DNA of 64,000 bases, from contig JANFAH010000031.1 in assembly GCA_024663395.1 (NCBI GenBank), positions 62,001 through 126,000 on the forward strand, given 5' to 3'. The translations under genes were made by a program, and so were the position numbers. The notes beneath the pieces were generated by a model, which ran no database searches, was not told where the DNA came from, and was given only the letters and a program-made list of their open reading frames with translations. This DNA comes from Pisolithus tinctorius. Lineage: Eukaryota; Basidiomycota; Agaricomycetes; Boletales; Pisolithaceae. Shown here in pieces: positions 12,238-25,367 of the stretch (position 1 is the stretch's first letter; every line of letters starts with the position of its first letter).

Positions 12238-15200
12238 ATGATGGGCCCATACGACGATCCCCACATTCGCGACATACTCCTACCATATGCCCGTGCACAC
12301 CTCACCACCAACTATGTCGAATACACGGAACAGGGAGTGGAGCAGGTATGTGTTATCGTCGTTCTATACATAAAAACACCCGCTAATACACTGAGCACGC
12401 ACGCATAGATCCTGCTCGAGACGCTGGCCTCCGTGCCATTGGCAGACGCCACGTCTTTCTTACTCCCTACGGACCCGTTCGAGGCGCTCGCTAAGTACTT
12501 GGACTCGCTCAACCTTACACCGTATCAAGAACGATGGTCCGCCCCACAAGGCGCAATCGACCTCATCAGAGATGTCTTTCCGCCACTCACCGGACTTAGA
12601 TCCGAAAAATGCAGTTTCGAACCACAAAGTGATCCTTGTAAGTCGGCAGGCACCCACATATAGTCCTACACGAATATTACACGAAACACAGACGACAAAC
12701 TTTTCGAGTTGTATAGACCAATGTCGCCCGTGTTAACTCAGATAGCGAGACACAAAACGCCCAAACTCGGTTGTACAGGAGCCCTGGCCTCCATCCCACG
12801 GACTAGGTCGTCGTTACAGGATCATTTGATCCTAAAACCCGTCGCCGACGAGGTGATCACAGAGCTTCCTACTCCAGATATAAATGAGGTCTTGTGAGTA
12901 AAATGTAGTCGGAGTGGCCTTGTTTACCGACGCATTGTTGCCTAGGGACGTTCGGTACAGGATGGATGAAGCAACACAGGCAAACGTCCGGTCTTTGCTA
13001 CAAGCAATATCCAAGCCTCACGAAAACGCATCAGACGGACTGCATGTTGCCAACTTCTTGAGGTCCGAGTCACCAACCCGCCACATTTCTCCCTTAGATT
13101 CGCCCCCACTCTTTCCGCGCGACAGTGGAACGGACAATCGATTAGCACGGAAACACGAAAACATATGTGAGAAGACTCCTGGCCTCAATTGCGCGGCTGA
13201 CGGTGCCATAGTACCTACACTTGAGCCCGCAGCTGAACAAGTCATCGAAGAGGAGGAAGACGGTCTGCATGGACAGCACATGGAGGTAGTGAACGGATGG
13301 TGTGCGTCGATGCCAACGTTGTGTTGCTGCGTAGCCGACATTGGAAAATGACATCTCTTTTGATAGGTGTATACGTTGTTTCTTCGCCGCTGTCCTACCG
13401 CTCGGATTCACCGTTGGATAACGACGTGGACGAGCTATGGGACATCTCACCACCACAATCACCGCCCACCTCGTTGGCTGCTGATAAGATGGGTATGTTC
13501 GCCATATTTTCTGCGGCCGGAACGTTGCGACAAATCCGTGACGCTCCCCCCTCTTAGAAGAGATCGAAATACCCCGGACCAGGATGTTCGGGCGTGGAAG
13601 CGAAAGCTATAGGAATGCGATGCCTGATGTCGCTAAAAAGAGGTGCATTCACCTTTCCCCTCGTTGCACAGGGCGCATTTTGTCATGCGTCTTTATATAC
13701 TTATCTGTTCTGTTGTAGCGCTGGGTCTTTCATCACATCAGTCATCTCACCTACACCCGTTCCGGCGGCCAAGACATACAGGGTCCCCCCTCTCAGCCCC
13801 GCCAATTCGATGCTCGGGCAACCTCCATCAACCACCGCAGAGCACGGTCGAATTGTGGATGTAAAGATACCTCCCGTCATCGACGCAGTTGTAGACGTAG
13901 ATTCGGAAGCGGATCTCGACGCCACCCTAACGAAGATTTGTGCGTCGCCTCGTGACCCAGTAGCTTATATTTTGGAGGAGAGACTGGATGAAAAAGATGT
14001 ATTGTTGATGGATGGTGAGGCCTCTGGCTACTTGCGTTCCCGCTGTGATTCCTAAGCTTTGCACACAGTGCCAACTCTCCAGCCACCTACGAAACGTCCA
14101 AGAACGCTCTTTCCACAACGGATGGCGAACCTGGTGGCGTCAGAGGGGGGAACTAAAGTAGTCACTGGTGCCATGGAAGAAATGACCGCCGGCATGTCGC
14201 CATTTTTGGGACCTGTGAAGGGATTAAAGGCCTTGTCACTTACTCTATCATGGGTGTGCGTTTCCTTTCGATCGATGGTTTCCGCAATTGTGGGTCGTCG
14301 CTTTCGCTGTCGGCATCGCAAGCGCTTCCTACTAGCAATTTCTTTCCGATGAATGCGAAATGCTGAAATTTTTGATAGGCCGTTTAAATTCGGACCATCG
14401 ATCCCTACAGACGAAGAAGTTACAGGGGTCGATGATGCGTTGGATATGGTCAAGGCCGGTGCAATGGGTGCTATCAATGCTTTGGATGTCCAAGAAGACA
14501 GGGCAAGCGCAGCCAAAGTGTGGCGGGGATTCGAAGGGTTGGGTGCGAGTCCTACCCCAGTATGCAGACAATCCAAAGACGAGGAAGTGGAGTACGTGCT
14601 TGCTCGGTGGGAGAGGGATAAGATTGCGGGGGGAGGGCCGGATAAAGAGGTTCGGAATGCGGATAGGGAAACGGATGGCACCAGCGCCGAAAAGGTGGAG
14701 ATGAACTGGTATAACGAGGAGCTCGATGAATGTCAAGCCGTGGAAGATAATGACGTGAATTCATGCCTTGATGCAGACCAGCGTTCTGGTTCGATTGAAT
14801 GCGCGGCGCCTCGAGTCATAACTGCGAATGCGGGTGGTATCGGTTGCATCGAGGAACCATTCATTAACGATCCGTCCGATTATATGGGATATGGAAATCA
14901 TTACTGGGGCAAAACAGACGGCGCCGACATGGAAGACATCAATCGCTTCAGAGATGGGACTACCCACGGGACTGAGTTCTGCCCGCAGTTTATGTCCCAG
15001 TCACCCGCGAGCACGCCTCATCCGGAAGGACCAATGGATTCCGTTGGATTCGTCGATCACGTTGCTGAGGATATCATACACAGTTTCGTGGAAGACCGGA
15101 AACACCTTAGTGGTACAAATCCAGAAAACCGATCGTCCAACCATACGCCAGAAATTTCTCGCGAAAAAATCAATTCGACCCGTGCTACAAAACGACGTAA

Positions 15201-16233
15201 ACTTGATCGCCTCGTCCCTGCCTCTGCAAGAGACCTCTTCGCGACATTCATCGGACTTCGCAATAAGGGTATCGTGCCCCTACCTGCGTCGCCGCCAGAT
15301 CGTCCTGAGACACCACACATGCAAGCGGCGCTAGTCCTCGCAGAGTCTCCACCACAGAAAACCCCTGACGAGGTCATCGATCAAAACACGGTTCTACTCC
15401 CACCACACTGGATCGATGCGACGACAGCCCATCGGTACATGGCATCACTATCCATGATTCAAAGACGCGCCATCGTTCAGGAATTACAGGGCAACGCGTG
15501 TAGAGTGATTCTAGCCGAACGGTATTTCCTCGGGGGGTGCGATATCATCGTCGATCCGGGCCAGGCAATTATATTTGCGCCCTTGTTTGCCTTGCCTGCG
15601 CAAATCGAGGCATTCGCAGAGAGGATATCGAGTGAGTCATGGCGATACGATGAGATTCTTGTCGTGTTCGAGGCATTTCCGAGCGCAAGAAGCTACCGAG
15701 CGAATGATAAGAGTGGAGATCGAGGAGGCTTGGGGCTGAACGCGTATACTCCTCCGATCCTCAAAGCGGTTAGAAGGTTGAGAAGGATTGTGAGTATTGC
15801 GGAGGGGTGCGGGACAAAGGATAACAGGTGTTCGGTTATATGGGCGTTTGCAAATACAATCGAAGAAGCTGCAAAAGTGGTAAGATGTTTCGGCGAGGAA
15901 GCCAGTGCGAAGGCTGAGCAAGGGGGAGCAGGCGTGCTATGGGGAGCCAGGGAGTGGCTGGAAGAAGAGGAAATGGAAAGCGAAGCAGATCTTGCGGGGG
16001 TGGATGGTATGAATGCCTTTGCAGCATTTATAATGTTGTATGGGAGGACGTTGGAAGATGTGCTTGATATGTCGCCCGAGAGCAGGGCAGAGGAGTTTGT
16101 GGCGTTGGTAGGGCAGAAGCGTGTGGTACGTGTGTGTAGATTCGTTGCTGTTATTCTGCTAATAGACGTGCACTAGGAGAGGCTGAATGGGATGCTTGAA
16201 CAGCGAATGTTGGAGCTGGGATCTGAGATCTGA
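12238..16233 (+). CDS. ZIP2/SHOC1-like XPF-fold meiotic protein (tentative)
   Basis: Exons: 12238-12345, 12409-12637, 12692-12893, 12946-13301, 13367-13492, 13558-13642, 13719-14014, 14069-14255, 14379-16125, 16177-16233; 3393 nt in all, about 1130 aa, no internal stop. The N-terminal part is conserved-looking and helical. The middle is acidic and low complexity with a basic patch (TKRRKLDRL). About residues 870-1060 read like an XPF/ERCC4-type fold: a DIIVDPG strand, an IIFAPLFALP strand, then ILVVFEAFPS. The GDxxxERKxxxD nuclease motif is absent. A helix-hairpin-helix-like tail (GMNAFAAFIM, LEDVLDMSPE) follows. That architecture fits ZIP2/SHOC1, pseudonucleases of the meiotic ZMM crossover pathway. 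Two adjacent ATGs (12238, 12241) are possible starts. It lies 83 bp upstream of MAU2 on the same strand. Confidence 0.6.
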
Positions 16234-16316
16234 GATCTGAGCCTATGACGCGACATGTCACACTTCGTAATTAGTCGTGTCACGCGTCAGTAGTCACACT
16301 CCACCTCATTACTCTC

Positions 16317-19172
16317 ATGGTCGACATAAACCCAAGGCCGCAGAAAAGACTGCGCACGGACCCAAATCTCGTAGATTCTCCAGAAGCAGCGTCAGATCCA
16401 CACTGTCCATCAGCGTTGTTGTCCTCTGCTTCTGTACCGCTGTCTCGACCTCCGCCGTCGCCGGGCTTGAAGCCTCTGCCACCCCATGTGTTGCTCCTGG
16501 CCTTGCCAGCGCTTCTCTTGCATCCCCCGACACACGAAAAATATGCCTTATCCCTTTTCTTGTCTCTAAAGTCAATACGGTTGTGTTTGCAACTGCCAGC
16601 TCTGGCCCCTGACGTGGAGTGCTATGCATGGACAGCTCTCGCAGAGGTGGGTATGCGGGTTATCAGGAGTGGGTTTTGTAAGACAGGTGAACATGACTGG
16701 ACAATGGGACTCGAAGAAGAAGTGAGTATGTTTATCTGAAGAGGATCGTGTCCGCTTCCACCATTCACCATCTCACGAAGGTCGAGAAAGCAATTGGGAA
16801 GGGGGTAAGTTCGGATCTCTGTCCCTCTCTTATCACTCTTACTCGGGTTCCCGAAGCTCTTACTTGCACAGAAGGTATGGAAGATGCGCATATATACGAG
16901 TATCTTGTTCATTGCTTCTCCAGCATCCCATTCTTAGACATCTCCGTCACCATCTCTCGCTACTAAACGCCCACTTTGCATTTTGGCGATCCAATACAAG
17001 GTTTGCACGTGCTGTGCTTCGTAGATTGATATCGACCTTCGTTCCATCGGACCCTCCTACAATCGTGTATGCGGCCCATCTTGCCCTCATAACCCAGCTT
17101 ACATCCTCCCCGTCTGCATCTCCATTTTCTCACGCCAAGGGTGCAGACTCGTCTGTTTCCATCCAGCCACATACGAATCCTCCGGAAGTACAGGCTGCTC
17201 TAACTGCTTTGATAAACCTCTCAGCAATCGCTGCACAGAACCAGCATTTCTCGATGTTGAAACTAGTCGCCGTGTTGCGCCTACGGGTGTTGGTTGCGGC
17301 TGAGATGTGGGACATGGTAAGAGATGCGTTAGAAGGTGCCGAGAAACTGTTGTCGTTGGTTTTCGACGATGGCACCAGTACTAAGGAAGGCGGTCAGGAA
17401 CGTGTGATGAAGAGGGAGGCTTCTGAATTTTTGACGCGTTCGTACTCGATAACTGCTCAGGAGGTGCACGATAGTGCAGCGTCGCAGTCAAGGCCTCAGA
17501 CAGAGTCTGACAACAAAACATTGACAGAACAACCACCCGCAGACGTAAAGGACGCTGAGGAAGATCCCTTGGCTACTGCACTTACCGTTCACACACTTAT
17601 GCTCGGCATCGTCTATCATACACATGGCGGGCGTACGCGAGCTACTGAACCCCGCCTGGCTGCCCTCCATTCTCTAATGGATAGCGGTGCACCAGTCGGA
17701 GGTGTCGGCTCTGACGGTCTTGTGGAGGTTGGTGTTTGGCCCGTTAACTTCCTGGCATGGCATCTAAATTCGTGGTTGCTGATTACTATAGGTTCCCCTC
17801 TCTCCGTGCCCTCCGATACACCTCCGAGTCAGCCACCCTCGAGTGATCTTCCTACTTACGTTCCTCATCTCCGCTGTGGCGAAGCGTGATCCCGTCGGGC
17901 GACGTCCAAAGAAGAAAGTATTTGCCGAGTCTGGCATCGTTCAATGTAAAGCGGGATGTGATGAAGATGGGGGCAGCGGAATCGAGATAAATGGTAAAGT
18001 TCTCTCGTCCTCTGTTCATTTTGAGATGCTCTTGCGCTTACGCTATCAAGTCCCGCCTTGGTCTTCACATGGAGATGTGGAGAATATCGATCAGAGTACG
18101 CTCAGGATCGAAGCGGATTTGCTGTGCGAACTGGCTGCTGTAAGGGTGCCCTCGTGTCAACTAAACGTGTCCTGTTCTGACGTATACCAGGTATCGATAC
18201 AACGATGCGAATTCGACGCTGCTGAAAAGGTATGTAACGCGTTCAAAGTTACTTGACTATTATGCACCTACGTCATCGCAGTATCTCGACACCGTCGTAG
18301 CCCATTCCCGGACAGACGGATTTTTCTCGGAATATGCGCCCCGCATAATGCTCCACTATGCCCATCTCGCCCACGGAATCGGGGACACTGCCCGAGCTGG
18401 TACGTGCTACCGCGTTGCTGCTTATATTGCCGGTGCAGGACCTATTGGTGTGGCCAATGTAAATACGGGTGGGTTCGTAGCTGCCGCTGCAAGAGCTGGT
18501 GAAGCACTTCTCCGTATCGGGCTTGTTGCTAAACAGGCGGCACCGAATATGGCTTCCGATTCTCCTATTGTGATGGGCGAGGAATCACACGCGCCTTACC
18601 TGGACGAATCGACAATGGCGCTCACAAAAGATGCCATCGCACGTTGTTCAGCGAGCGCTTCCGCACCTCTCCCTGCCCTTGCGGAGCTTCTCTCAGCAGC
18701 ACTCTCACCTTCTCAGATTATTCGATCTAAATCGCTTCTGAAACATGCTCTTGCGCTGTCCGGCTCTGCAGGTGACAATCACACGCGTGCGCTTGTGCTC
18801 GTGGTTGTAGGTGCGCAGTATGTGCACACCGCCCCAGAGCATGCTTTGGAGGTTTTGGCTGTTTGCGAGACGTTGGGTGCAGGTATGGGTGCAAGCGAGA
18901 AGAAACCTGCTAGTGTAGACTCCGGGCCAGGAGAAAGCAAAAGCGCAAGTGTATGTGGGATCGGAAATGCGGCCCTGCGGCTGTGGGTGGGGGAAAGGTT
19001 TCTCGGTGAGCGCATCTGCTGTCCAGTTTGGCATCTTACGTGGTCATTGACCGAATTTGCAGAATTATTCAAGCGTGCGGGCAAGGAGAAACGTGTTCAG
19101 AAACAAGAAGAGTTCGATGCGCTGTATCGATCTGCAGTCCATGCGGTCCGAGTGGTAACTGATGCACCATAA
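16317..19172 (+). CDS. mau2: MAU2/SCC4 cohesin-loading subunit
   Basis: MAU2 (Scc4) binds the N-terminus of Scc2/NIPBL and helps load cohesin on chromatin in the nucleus. Exons: 16317-16721, 16781-16804, 16857-16874, 16924-17727, 17792-17993, 18051-18139, 18191-18229, 18282-19005, 19063-19172; 2415 nt, about 804 aa. The product is a helical TPR-like solenoid: [11 protein letters not shown], then [31 protein letters not shown], later [14 protein letters not shown] and [11 protein letters not shown]. The C-terminus ([19 protein letters not shown]) matches my memory of basidiomycete MAU2. Exons 2 and 3 are only 24 and 18 nt; including them joins the conserved segments without gap. The intron after 17727 has the unusual donor GTTGGT. 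The start ATG begins a KRLRTDP-type N-terminus. Confidence 0.85.
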
Positions 19173-20337
19173 GGGCTCTCTGACTCGGAAGGCGCATTGC
19201 TTGCAATGCTGTGCACATGGATAGTGCTTTGCTATCTTATCAAACAACTCCCCCCCTCTGCATTTGCACTCATAGGCATCCAGGCATTCATGAAGTGTAG
19301 GATAACCAGCTTGGACATTACAATCGCTATTGCATCGGTAGTACTTACTGTGCGTGGTAGTTGTAATCGCGTGTAAGTGTCCCTTGCCCCCAGTGAGTTC
19401 CCTCCTGAATGCCTTGCCATATACCGCTTCTGCAGGTTGTGGTATCAGACTCTGCGTTCAGATAAATTTAGCGGGTCGATTGGGAGTTGGAATATTACTC
19501 CGGACCATCCACCACGGACACGGGCAGCAAACCGTCCTGAGCGAGTATTTAACGCAGAAGCCACTACCCGAGCATCTGTACATTCTGGGGGAGACCTTGT
19601 TGACAGGATGGGATCTACAATCAGCGTACTACCATGGGACTACGTTAGGGCGTTGTGGGGTGATACCACTTTCACCATCAGCAGGAATATGGGAGTACAC
19701 GGAGGATTGGTAGTCGATTGGCTCGTCCTTGGTGGACAGGGACGTGAGAGTGATGCATACTCTAGTCTTCAGAACTGAATGCTGTCTTCACATTGGCACT
19801 ATCATCGTGGTCGGCGTTAGGCGATGCCGTTCCTGCTTTTTAGGATATTAACAACCAGTTCTCTCCACATAGGCCGTGTCTTGATCTTTGTGTCGAAACT
19901 GAGCGATGTCATGGTTGTCTGTCCAACGTAGTGACGAACAGGCGTGTGACGGTGTCATTTTCAAGGTGCTGTATTGAAGGGGAACTATAGCTACCCATCT
20001 CAGGCTCCTGTCTCTTTTGCCCCTGTATTCTCTTTCTTGGTCTGGCAGTAAAATTGGAGTTTCATAAATGCATCCCATACACTGAAATGCAATATCATTT
20101 GTGAAGGACATCCTTTTTTCTGTGCATACCTTCTTGCTTTGACAAAATGTGTTGCCATCAATTTCTTGTATTCCTTTGACTGCAAACTCTGCTACTGTGA
20201 ATTTCACATTTGTGAATACATCAGTAGGCTGGATGGTGGTAGTGAGTAGTATCTGACCTCCATATCCACCAGGAAATTAACAAAATACTATCCTGACTTA
20301 TTTGGGCTTATTTGACTCATCTGACTTATGCACTGGC
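19173..20337. other. intergenic, then CpG-poor repeat flank
   Basis: An open frame at 19377-19778 has no recognised domain and overlaps another in a different frame; I do not support it. CpGs stop near 19950, which marks the start of decayed repeat DNA. Confidence 0.4.
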
Positions 20338-21060
20338 TGTCAAGTCTGGGCCTACTCTGACCAACTCCAATGCTAGACAAGGTCTGGGGAGAGGTTCAGA
20401 AGCAAGTCCAACACAGAGGAACTGAACTCTGACTAGCAGAGGGTTGGCAGGGATGAGGTCCACCAAGACAAAGGCAGAGCAGAGTGAGGGTGTTGGGTTT
20501 AGCTCATGTGCTACCCCCTTGCACAATCTCAGCCCTTGTATTTCAGTGGGAGAGGACAGATGTATAGTTGGAGGTAACTCTGACAGACAGAAGACAGAGA
20601 CAGAGGGAGTAGGAACTAAGTTGATATTCATACTGAAGAACAGCAGAGTACAATACATGCTTTTATACTACTATGGAGGTACAGTAATTGGAATCAGAAC
20701 TGACATACAGAGACTTGTAAAACTTCAAGTAAACTTCCTAGATGATGAATGAAGGGAAGATGGAGGACATATGATGGGTAACATAGGACACCCCAAAAAG
20801 GAAACAGTCCAGGTGCTGGACCATGCAGTGTGCATGCTGCAGAGTACCTGACTGCATGCTGTCAGGCAGAAGTCTGAAGGGTAGTCACATTACCCCTCAG
20901 GGAATGATCTGCATGGTCTGGTAGGAGAGCAGTACAAGTCTGACAGTAGTCGGAGCAGAGATGGTTCATAAATGACAGAAGGTGGGCAGAGTTGGTGTGG
21001 AGTGAGTGAATGACCAGTGGAAAAGGGTGTGGAGTGAGTGAGGACCTAGAATGAATGCAC

Positions 21061-22259
21061 AGTGTAAGGAATCTGCATTCCTTGGATGTGTAAATCCCTA
21101 TCATCTACCATTCTGCAACTATCATTATGTCCCCAGACCACTTGCATCCACTGCTGTTCATGCACTGTCTTCCTGCTTACCTCACTACCTTCCCATGCCC
21201 TTGCTCCCTCTCACACAATGCTATACCCATAGCCACTGTGCTCCAGTTGCTTCTTTTCCCTCAGACTCTTCCTTTTACCACGGTCTTTGTTCCTTTTGTG
21301 CTTGTAGTATACCCTTGGCCTCTGTTCCAGCCTGTCCTGTATGTATGCACTGTCATGTGGCCTTCCTTTACTTGTCCCTTGTCTTACTTAGGTTCCAGGT
21401 TTGCCCAGACTATAAAGCCCTGTACTTAGGCACAGAATGATACCTTTTGGCACTTGGAAGGTCACCACAAGTTTCTTTTTCACTTTGTCTACACTGCATG
21501 TCTTGCATACTGCCATGCATGAACTATGTATACCACTTGCACCACTTGCATCACCAGTACTACCCCATGGACCATGCCACACACATCATGAATCATTACT
21601 GCTTCAAAGCGCTGAGTCCTGCCTTCTAGTCTTGGCAGTCCAGAATCCTGTCATAGTCATGCTTCGACCCCGGCTGGACTTGGCCTTGCATTCATTCAGC
21701 CTGGCCTCGGCCTTGTCAACCACCTACCCCCAGTTAGTCTAGTGTGGTTGACACTGCTTTGCAGTGCCTGTCACTTTGGTTGAATCCTGCCTGGTCCACC
21801 CTGTTCTGGTCCCCATTACATTAGTCATACATTACTAATCCTTGTCTTACCAATCTTCTTAGCAATCCTTGCGAGACTGGCATTACCAGTCTCCATACTA
21901 TAGTTGACTCTAGTATATAAACTTGTAGATACTCAGCCTGTACCCCTCAGTCTGAAATCAACAAAGTTTATCCTGTTAACCCCATCTCAGCCTCAGACTT
22001 GGACTGAGACCCATGCAAGGGAATAGTGCTGCAACCTCAGTCGCTAAGTCCAAACAGTCCAACCATCTGTATCCTTGACTCCCCTCCTGATCCTGACCCC
22101 TCAGCCTCACACCCACTTCGGTCTCCAGTCCGGCCTTAACCTGGACAACCATGAACTTGACAAATCCCTTGGGACAAGCAATTCATTCCCTTCATTTTAT
22201 TGTAGTTAACTAAGCCATCTAGCTTGTATTGTACAGCTACTTGGACTTTTCCTACAGTG
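21061..22259. mobile_element. insertion inside the A1 LTR, includes family-B LTR-like sequence
   Basis: The uninterrupted family-A LTRs read gaatgcacagttatgaca; here gaatgcacag is followed by about 1.2 kb before gtcatgaca. From about 21648 the sequence (tgtcatagtcatgcttcgac) resembles the start of R0 at 23968, and both carry the segment gacccatgcaagggaatag (near 22009 and 24419). A TATA-like tatataaac is near 21913. I could not fix exact ends or a convincing target duplication; the first 590 bp are unexplained. Confidence 0.45.
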
Positions 22260-22461
22260 GTCATGACAGTGCCCCCCCCTTAGGGCCTGAACCCCTGAAG
22301 GCTGCATGTATGGAACAAGATCAACATGAGTTGATCATTTGAAATTGTTTTGATGCCTTGAGGATAATGGCTTTAGCTGTGGTGGAGCTCTGTTGGAGTT
22401 TGAAGTACCACTTAAAAACACATGTCAGGGTTCTGAACCTTTGTACCCTCCCCCCACCACC

Positions 22462-23562
22462 ATGTCCACCCATCATCAGAGTAAGACCCCCCAACCAACC
22501 CCTGGCCATGTCTGCAACTACTCTCAAGTTGTGGATGACAAACTGGTTGTCCTCACTGACAACTCCACTGACACTGAGTGGGAGAAAACCACAGAGAAGG
22601 CTTGCCAATGAGAGGAGACTGAGTGGAGAAAGAGGGAGTGCAAGGCAGAGCACAAGGCCAAGCATGAGGAGGCCAAGAGGCAAAAGGTGGAGGAGGAGCA
22701 GTTGGAGGCAGAGTGGAGGCAAAGGGTGGAGGAAGAGGCATGGAGGAAGGTAGCCAAAGAGGAGGAAGTGCAAAAGAAGAAGGTGGCAGAGGAGGAGGCA
22801 GAGAGGCAGAGGCAGATGAGGTGGATGATGAGTGGGAGGCAGGCAGAGAGGAAGATGAACCAGCAACTCCACTTGAGGGTCCCTCAGGTGTGGGAGCCCA
22901 CATGCAGTGGGCAGAGTGGGAGCAGGAGCAGCAATTGCAGGCTGAAGCACATGAGATTGCTGTGCTGGCCTTTGAGAGGATGGCAGAGGCAGCAGAGTGG
23001 ATGGAAGAGGCCATGGAGCAGATCTTGAAGGTAGGCCAAGATGAGGGACCTAGGAAGGAGACTCAGGCTTCAGTTAGAAGAAGTCTGTATTCACAGCTAA
23101 CCTAGGAAGGAGACTACAGTAGTAAGTCAGTAAGGTAGCTATTAATTAACAAAGGGGAACAGTTACCTCAGGCTTCAGTTAGAAGAAGTCTGAGGTACAC
23201 CTGAAGGAAAAACAAACATCCTAAGTGCGAAGATTTATTATGTAAGCTTGTATGATGTAAGCAAAAACCAGGTAAAGGTGGTAACACTTCAACAGCAGAC
23301 AGCCAACAAGTGGGGGCTGTACCATGCCTGGGCAGAGTGGGCAGAGATGAGGAGGAGGGAGGATGCATGTGAGGCCAGGGTGGCTGAGTTTGAGTGCACA
23401 GGAGGAGGATGGAAGCGGTCACAGTTGGTAGCAGTGGAGGAAAAGTTCGAGGAGGCAGATGAAGGTGCAGAGGGGGATAACAAGGAAGAGGAAGAAGTCA
23501 GAGGAGAGCAGGAAGGTGGAGAAGAACAGGAGGGTGGGGGAGAGCAGGTGATGGAGGAGTAG
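22462..23562 (+). pseudogene. broken copy of the family-A antisense gene
   Basis: ATG at 22462 opens the same start as the A3 copy at 59738 (TPQPTPGH, then LTDNSTDTE), runs into a TGA about 50 codons in, and continues as a charged coiled coil. The segment that would hold the intron and cysteine cluster is deleted. The 3' part contains an insertion of about 265 bp with an internal repeat (ggcttcagttagaagaagtctg near 23068 and 23172). The end (TGGGWKR-like motif, acidic tail, VMEE) is recognisable. Confidence 0.6.
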
Positions 23563-23750
23563 GATAGTTTTCCTTTTTTTTTGTCTTTTTGTTTTTAGTT
23601 TGTATTTTTTGTACTACTACAAAATAGACTTGTGACTTTATTTGTGGTTCTGAGAAGTGAGATGGACAAGTGGAGAAAATTCTAAAGTACTTAAGGTAGT
23701 TTGGTAAGGGGCAGAGTTGGCCTGCAGAGGAAGGTTATGTGGGCAGAGTA

Positions 23751-23967
23751 TTATGGCAGAGGTTGGTATGGGCCAGGTTTGTTTGGATAGTGTTCATGGA
23801 AAGCAGAGACTATGTTGGAAGCATGATCCAACTCAGTTGCAAGCAACCAAGAGGTTTCTTCATCAGTGTTCTCATAACCAGCCCAGTGGACTAGGTACAA
23901 GAGTTGACAGTGGCAGCAATGACAGTCCACCTTAGAGTTGAGTATCTCTGACACTTTGTACTCAAGG
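23751..23967 (-). pseudogene. chromodomain end of A1 pol
   Basis: The minus-strand frame reads SEILNSKVD, LLYLVHWAGY, ETSWLLATEL and ends HEHYPNKPGPYQPLP, closely matching the pol end of A3 at 61172-61390. It stops abruptly at 23967, where R0 sequence begins. Confidence 0.75.
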
Positions 23968-24724
23968 TCACTGTCATGACCATGTCTAGACTACTCTAGA
24001 CTGGCTCTACCCTGGTCTTGACCAGTCTCATCCAACCCTTGCCCTGGTCCTGGCCTTAACCCTTTGACCCAGAAACATGTTAGCTTGTGAGGCACTGCTA
24101 GGCAGTGCCCAATTGAGTTGTTCATTCAGTTGGTACTGGGCCAGTGTAATACCCAGCCCAGCCACTAGTCCTGCCCCAGTTCCTGGTAATCCTTTGTTCA
24201 TAGTCTTGCTTGATAATATTCTTTGTAACATTACTTACCAATTAGTTTACCAACCATCACTGTACCGGCACAAATTGGTCTCCAGTGCTACATTACACTT
24301 AGGTTACTTCTAGTATTTAAGCTGTAGGATAATCTATTTAGCCTCAGTCTGAAATCAACCTAGTCTCATCTTAACCCAGTCCCTCCTGTTCTCTGTCTTC
24401 TGCCTCTTGACTGGACTATGACCCATGCAAGGGAATAGCACTGTGCCATCAGTTGCTAAGTCCAACAGTCCAAAACCCCTTAGTATCTTGTGTTATCCTC
24501 TGACCCCTGACTGGACTCTGGACTGGCCTTGGACCAGTGAAGACCCAGACTTCACAGTATTTCAGACTCACACTTGTGTGGGTCACTACCCTTCTGTTCA
24601 AAGCTCAGTATCACTTTCTTGGCATGCCTACCCAAACCAGAACTCAAGCAGCATGGGCACGTGCTACTACCAACCCAGATTCTGCCTCAGCAGTCAATGT
24701 GCACTGCACCACTGCCCTGGTGTC

Positions 24725-24747
24725 TGTCGCAAATTTTCGAGGTGCAT
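24725..24747 (+). repeat. left terminal inverted repeat
   Basis: The first 12 bp, TGTCGCAAATTT, are the exact complement of the right end; the following 11 bp match at about 7 positions. Preceded by target duplication TC. Confidence 0.85.
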
Positions 24748-25367
24748 AATAATGCCGCCGGCTGACAATGCTCGCGTATTTCCTTATTAGGGTCATTAAA
24801 ATGGTCTGGTAATGACATGTCAACGGCTTGGGGGCAGTGCCAAGGGATGAAATTGCATTGGATGGGAGTTACCCGAGTTACCGAGTGATAACGATCTGAT
24901 AATGACTGATATGGCGTGACATTGTCTTACATTAGCTGAACACAGTGCATGCAGCATGTCTGACAACTCAGTCAGCTACGATACATCTTCTCTCATGGCT
25001 CCCTCCCGTACCACCCGTTCGGCTTCGACCCGTCAAAATGCTGAACGGAATCATGCCGTTCTCCATCAATGCCCTCACTGTAACAGGAAATTTCAGAAAA
25101 CCGGTTTCAAGCAGCACGAGGCGAGTTGCAGGAAGCACAAAGAAGATGAGAGGGAGCGTGTAGCTTTCAAACATCAGTATGAAGAGAAACAACGAGGTAC
25201 GTTAATTGGTGCGTAGCGCAGGCAGACCCAATGTAATGGTTTCTGGCTTCAATTATTAACTCAGCTGCCCACCATCGAGCTGCGAGAGCATCGGTACTCA
25301 AATCGCAGCCTCGAGTGCCTGAAGCTCACCGTACGGATACAGGATATTTTTTTGTCGATGAACCCGG

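Larger units (their letters stand above)
20338..23967 (-). mobile_element. Family-A Gypsy element A1 (3' end, decayed)
   Basis: On the minus strand this holds the end of a pol chromodomain (to 23751), an antisense ORF region (22462-23562), a polypurine tract next to the LTR (complement of gtgccccccccttagggc at 22269-22286) and a 3' LTR beginning with complement TGTCA at 22268 and ending at 20338. The LTR matches the family-A copies at 55482 and 58829. It is split by an insertion at about 21061-22259. The rest of pol is missing because R0 inserted at 23968. Confidence 0.7.

Noticed and set aside
19377..19778. Open frame of 133 codons downstream of MAU2
   Set aside because: Overlaps another frame of similar length, no domain, no splice-consistent extension.
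22321..23014. Long minus-strand ORFs rich in Leu/Pro/Ser
   Set aside because: Shadow of the charged repeat-rich antisense gene on the plus strand.
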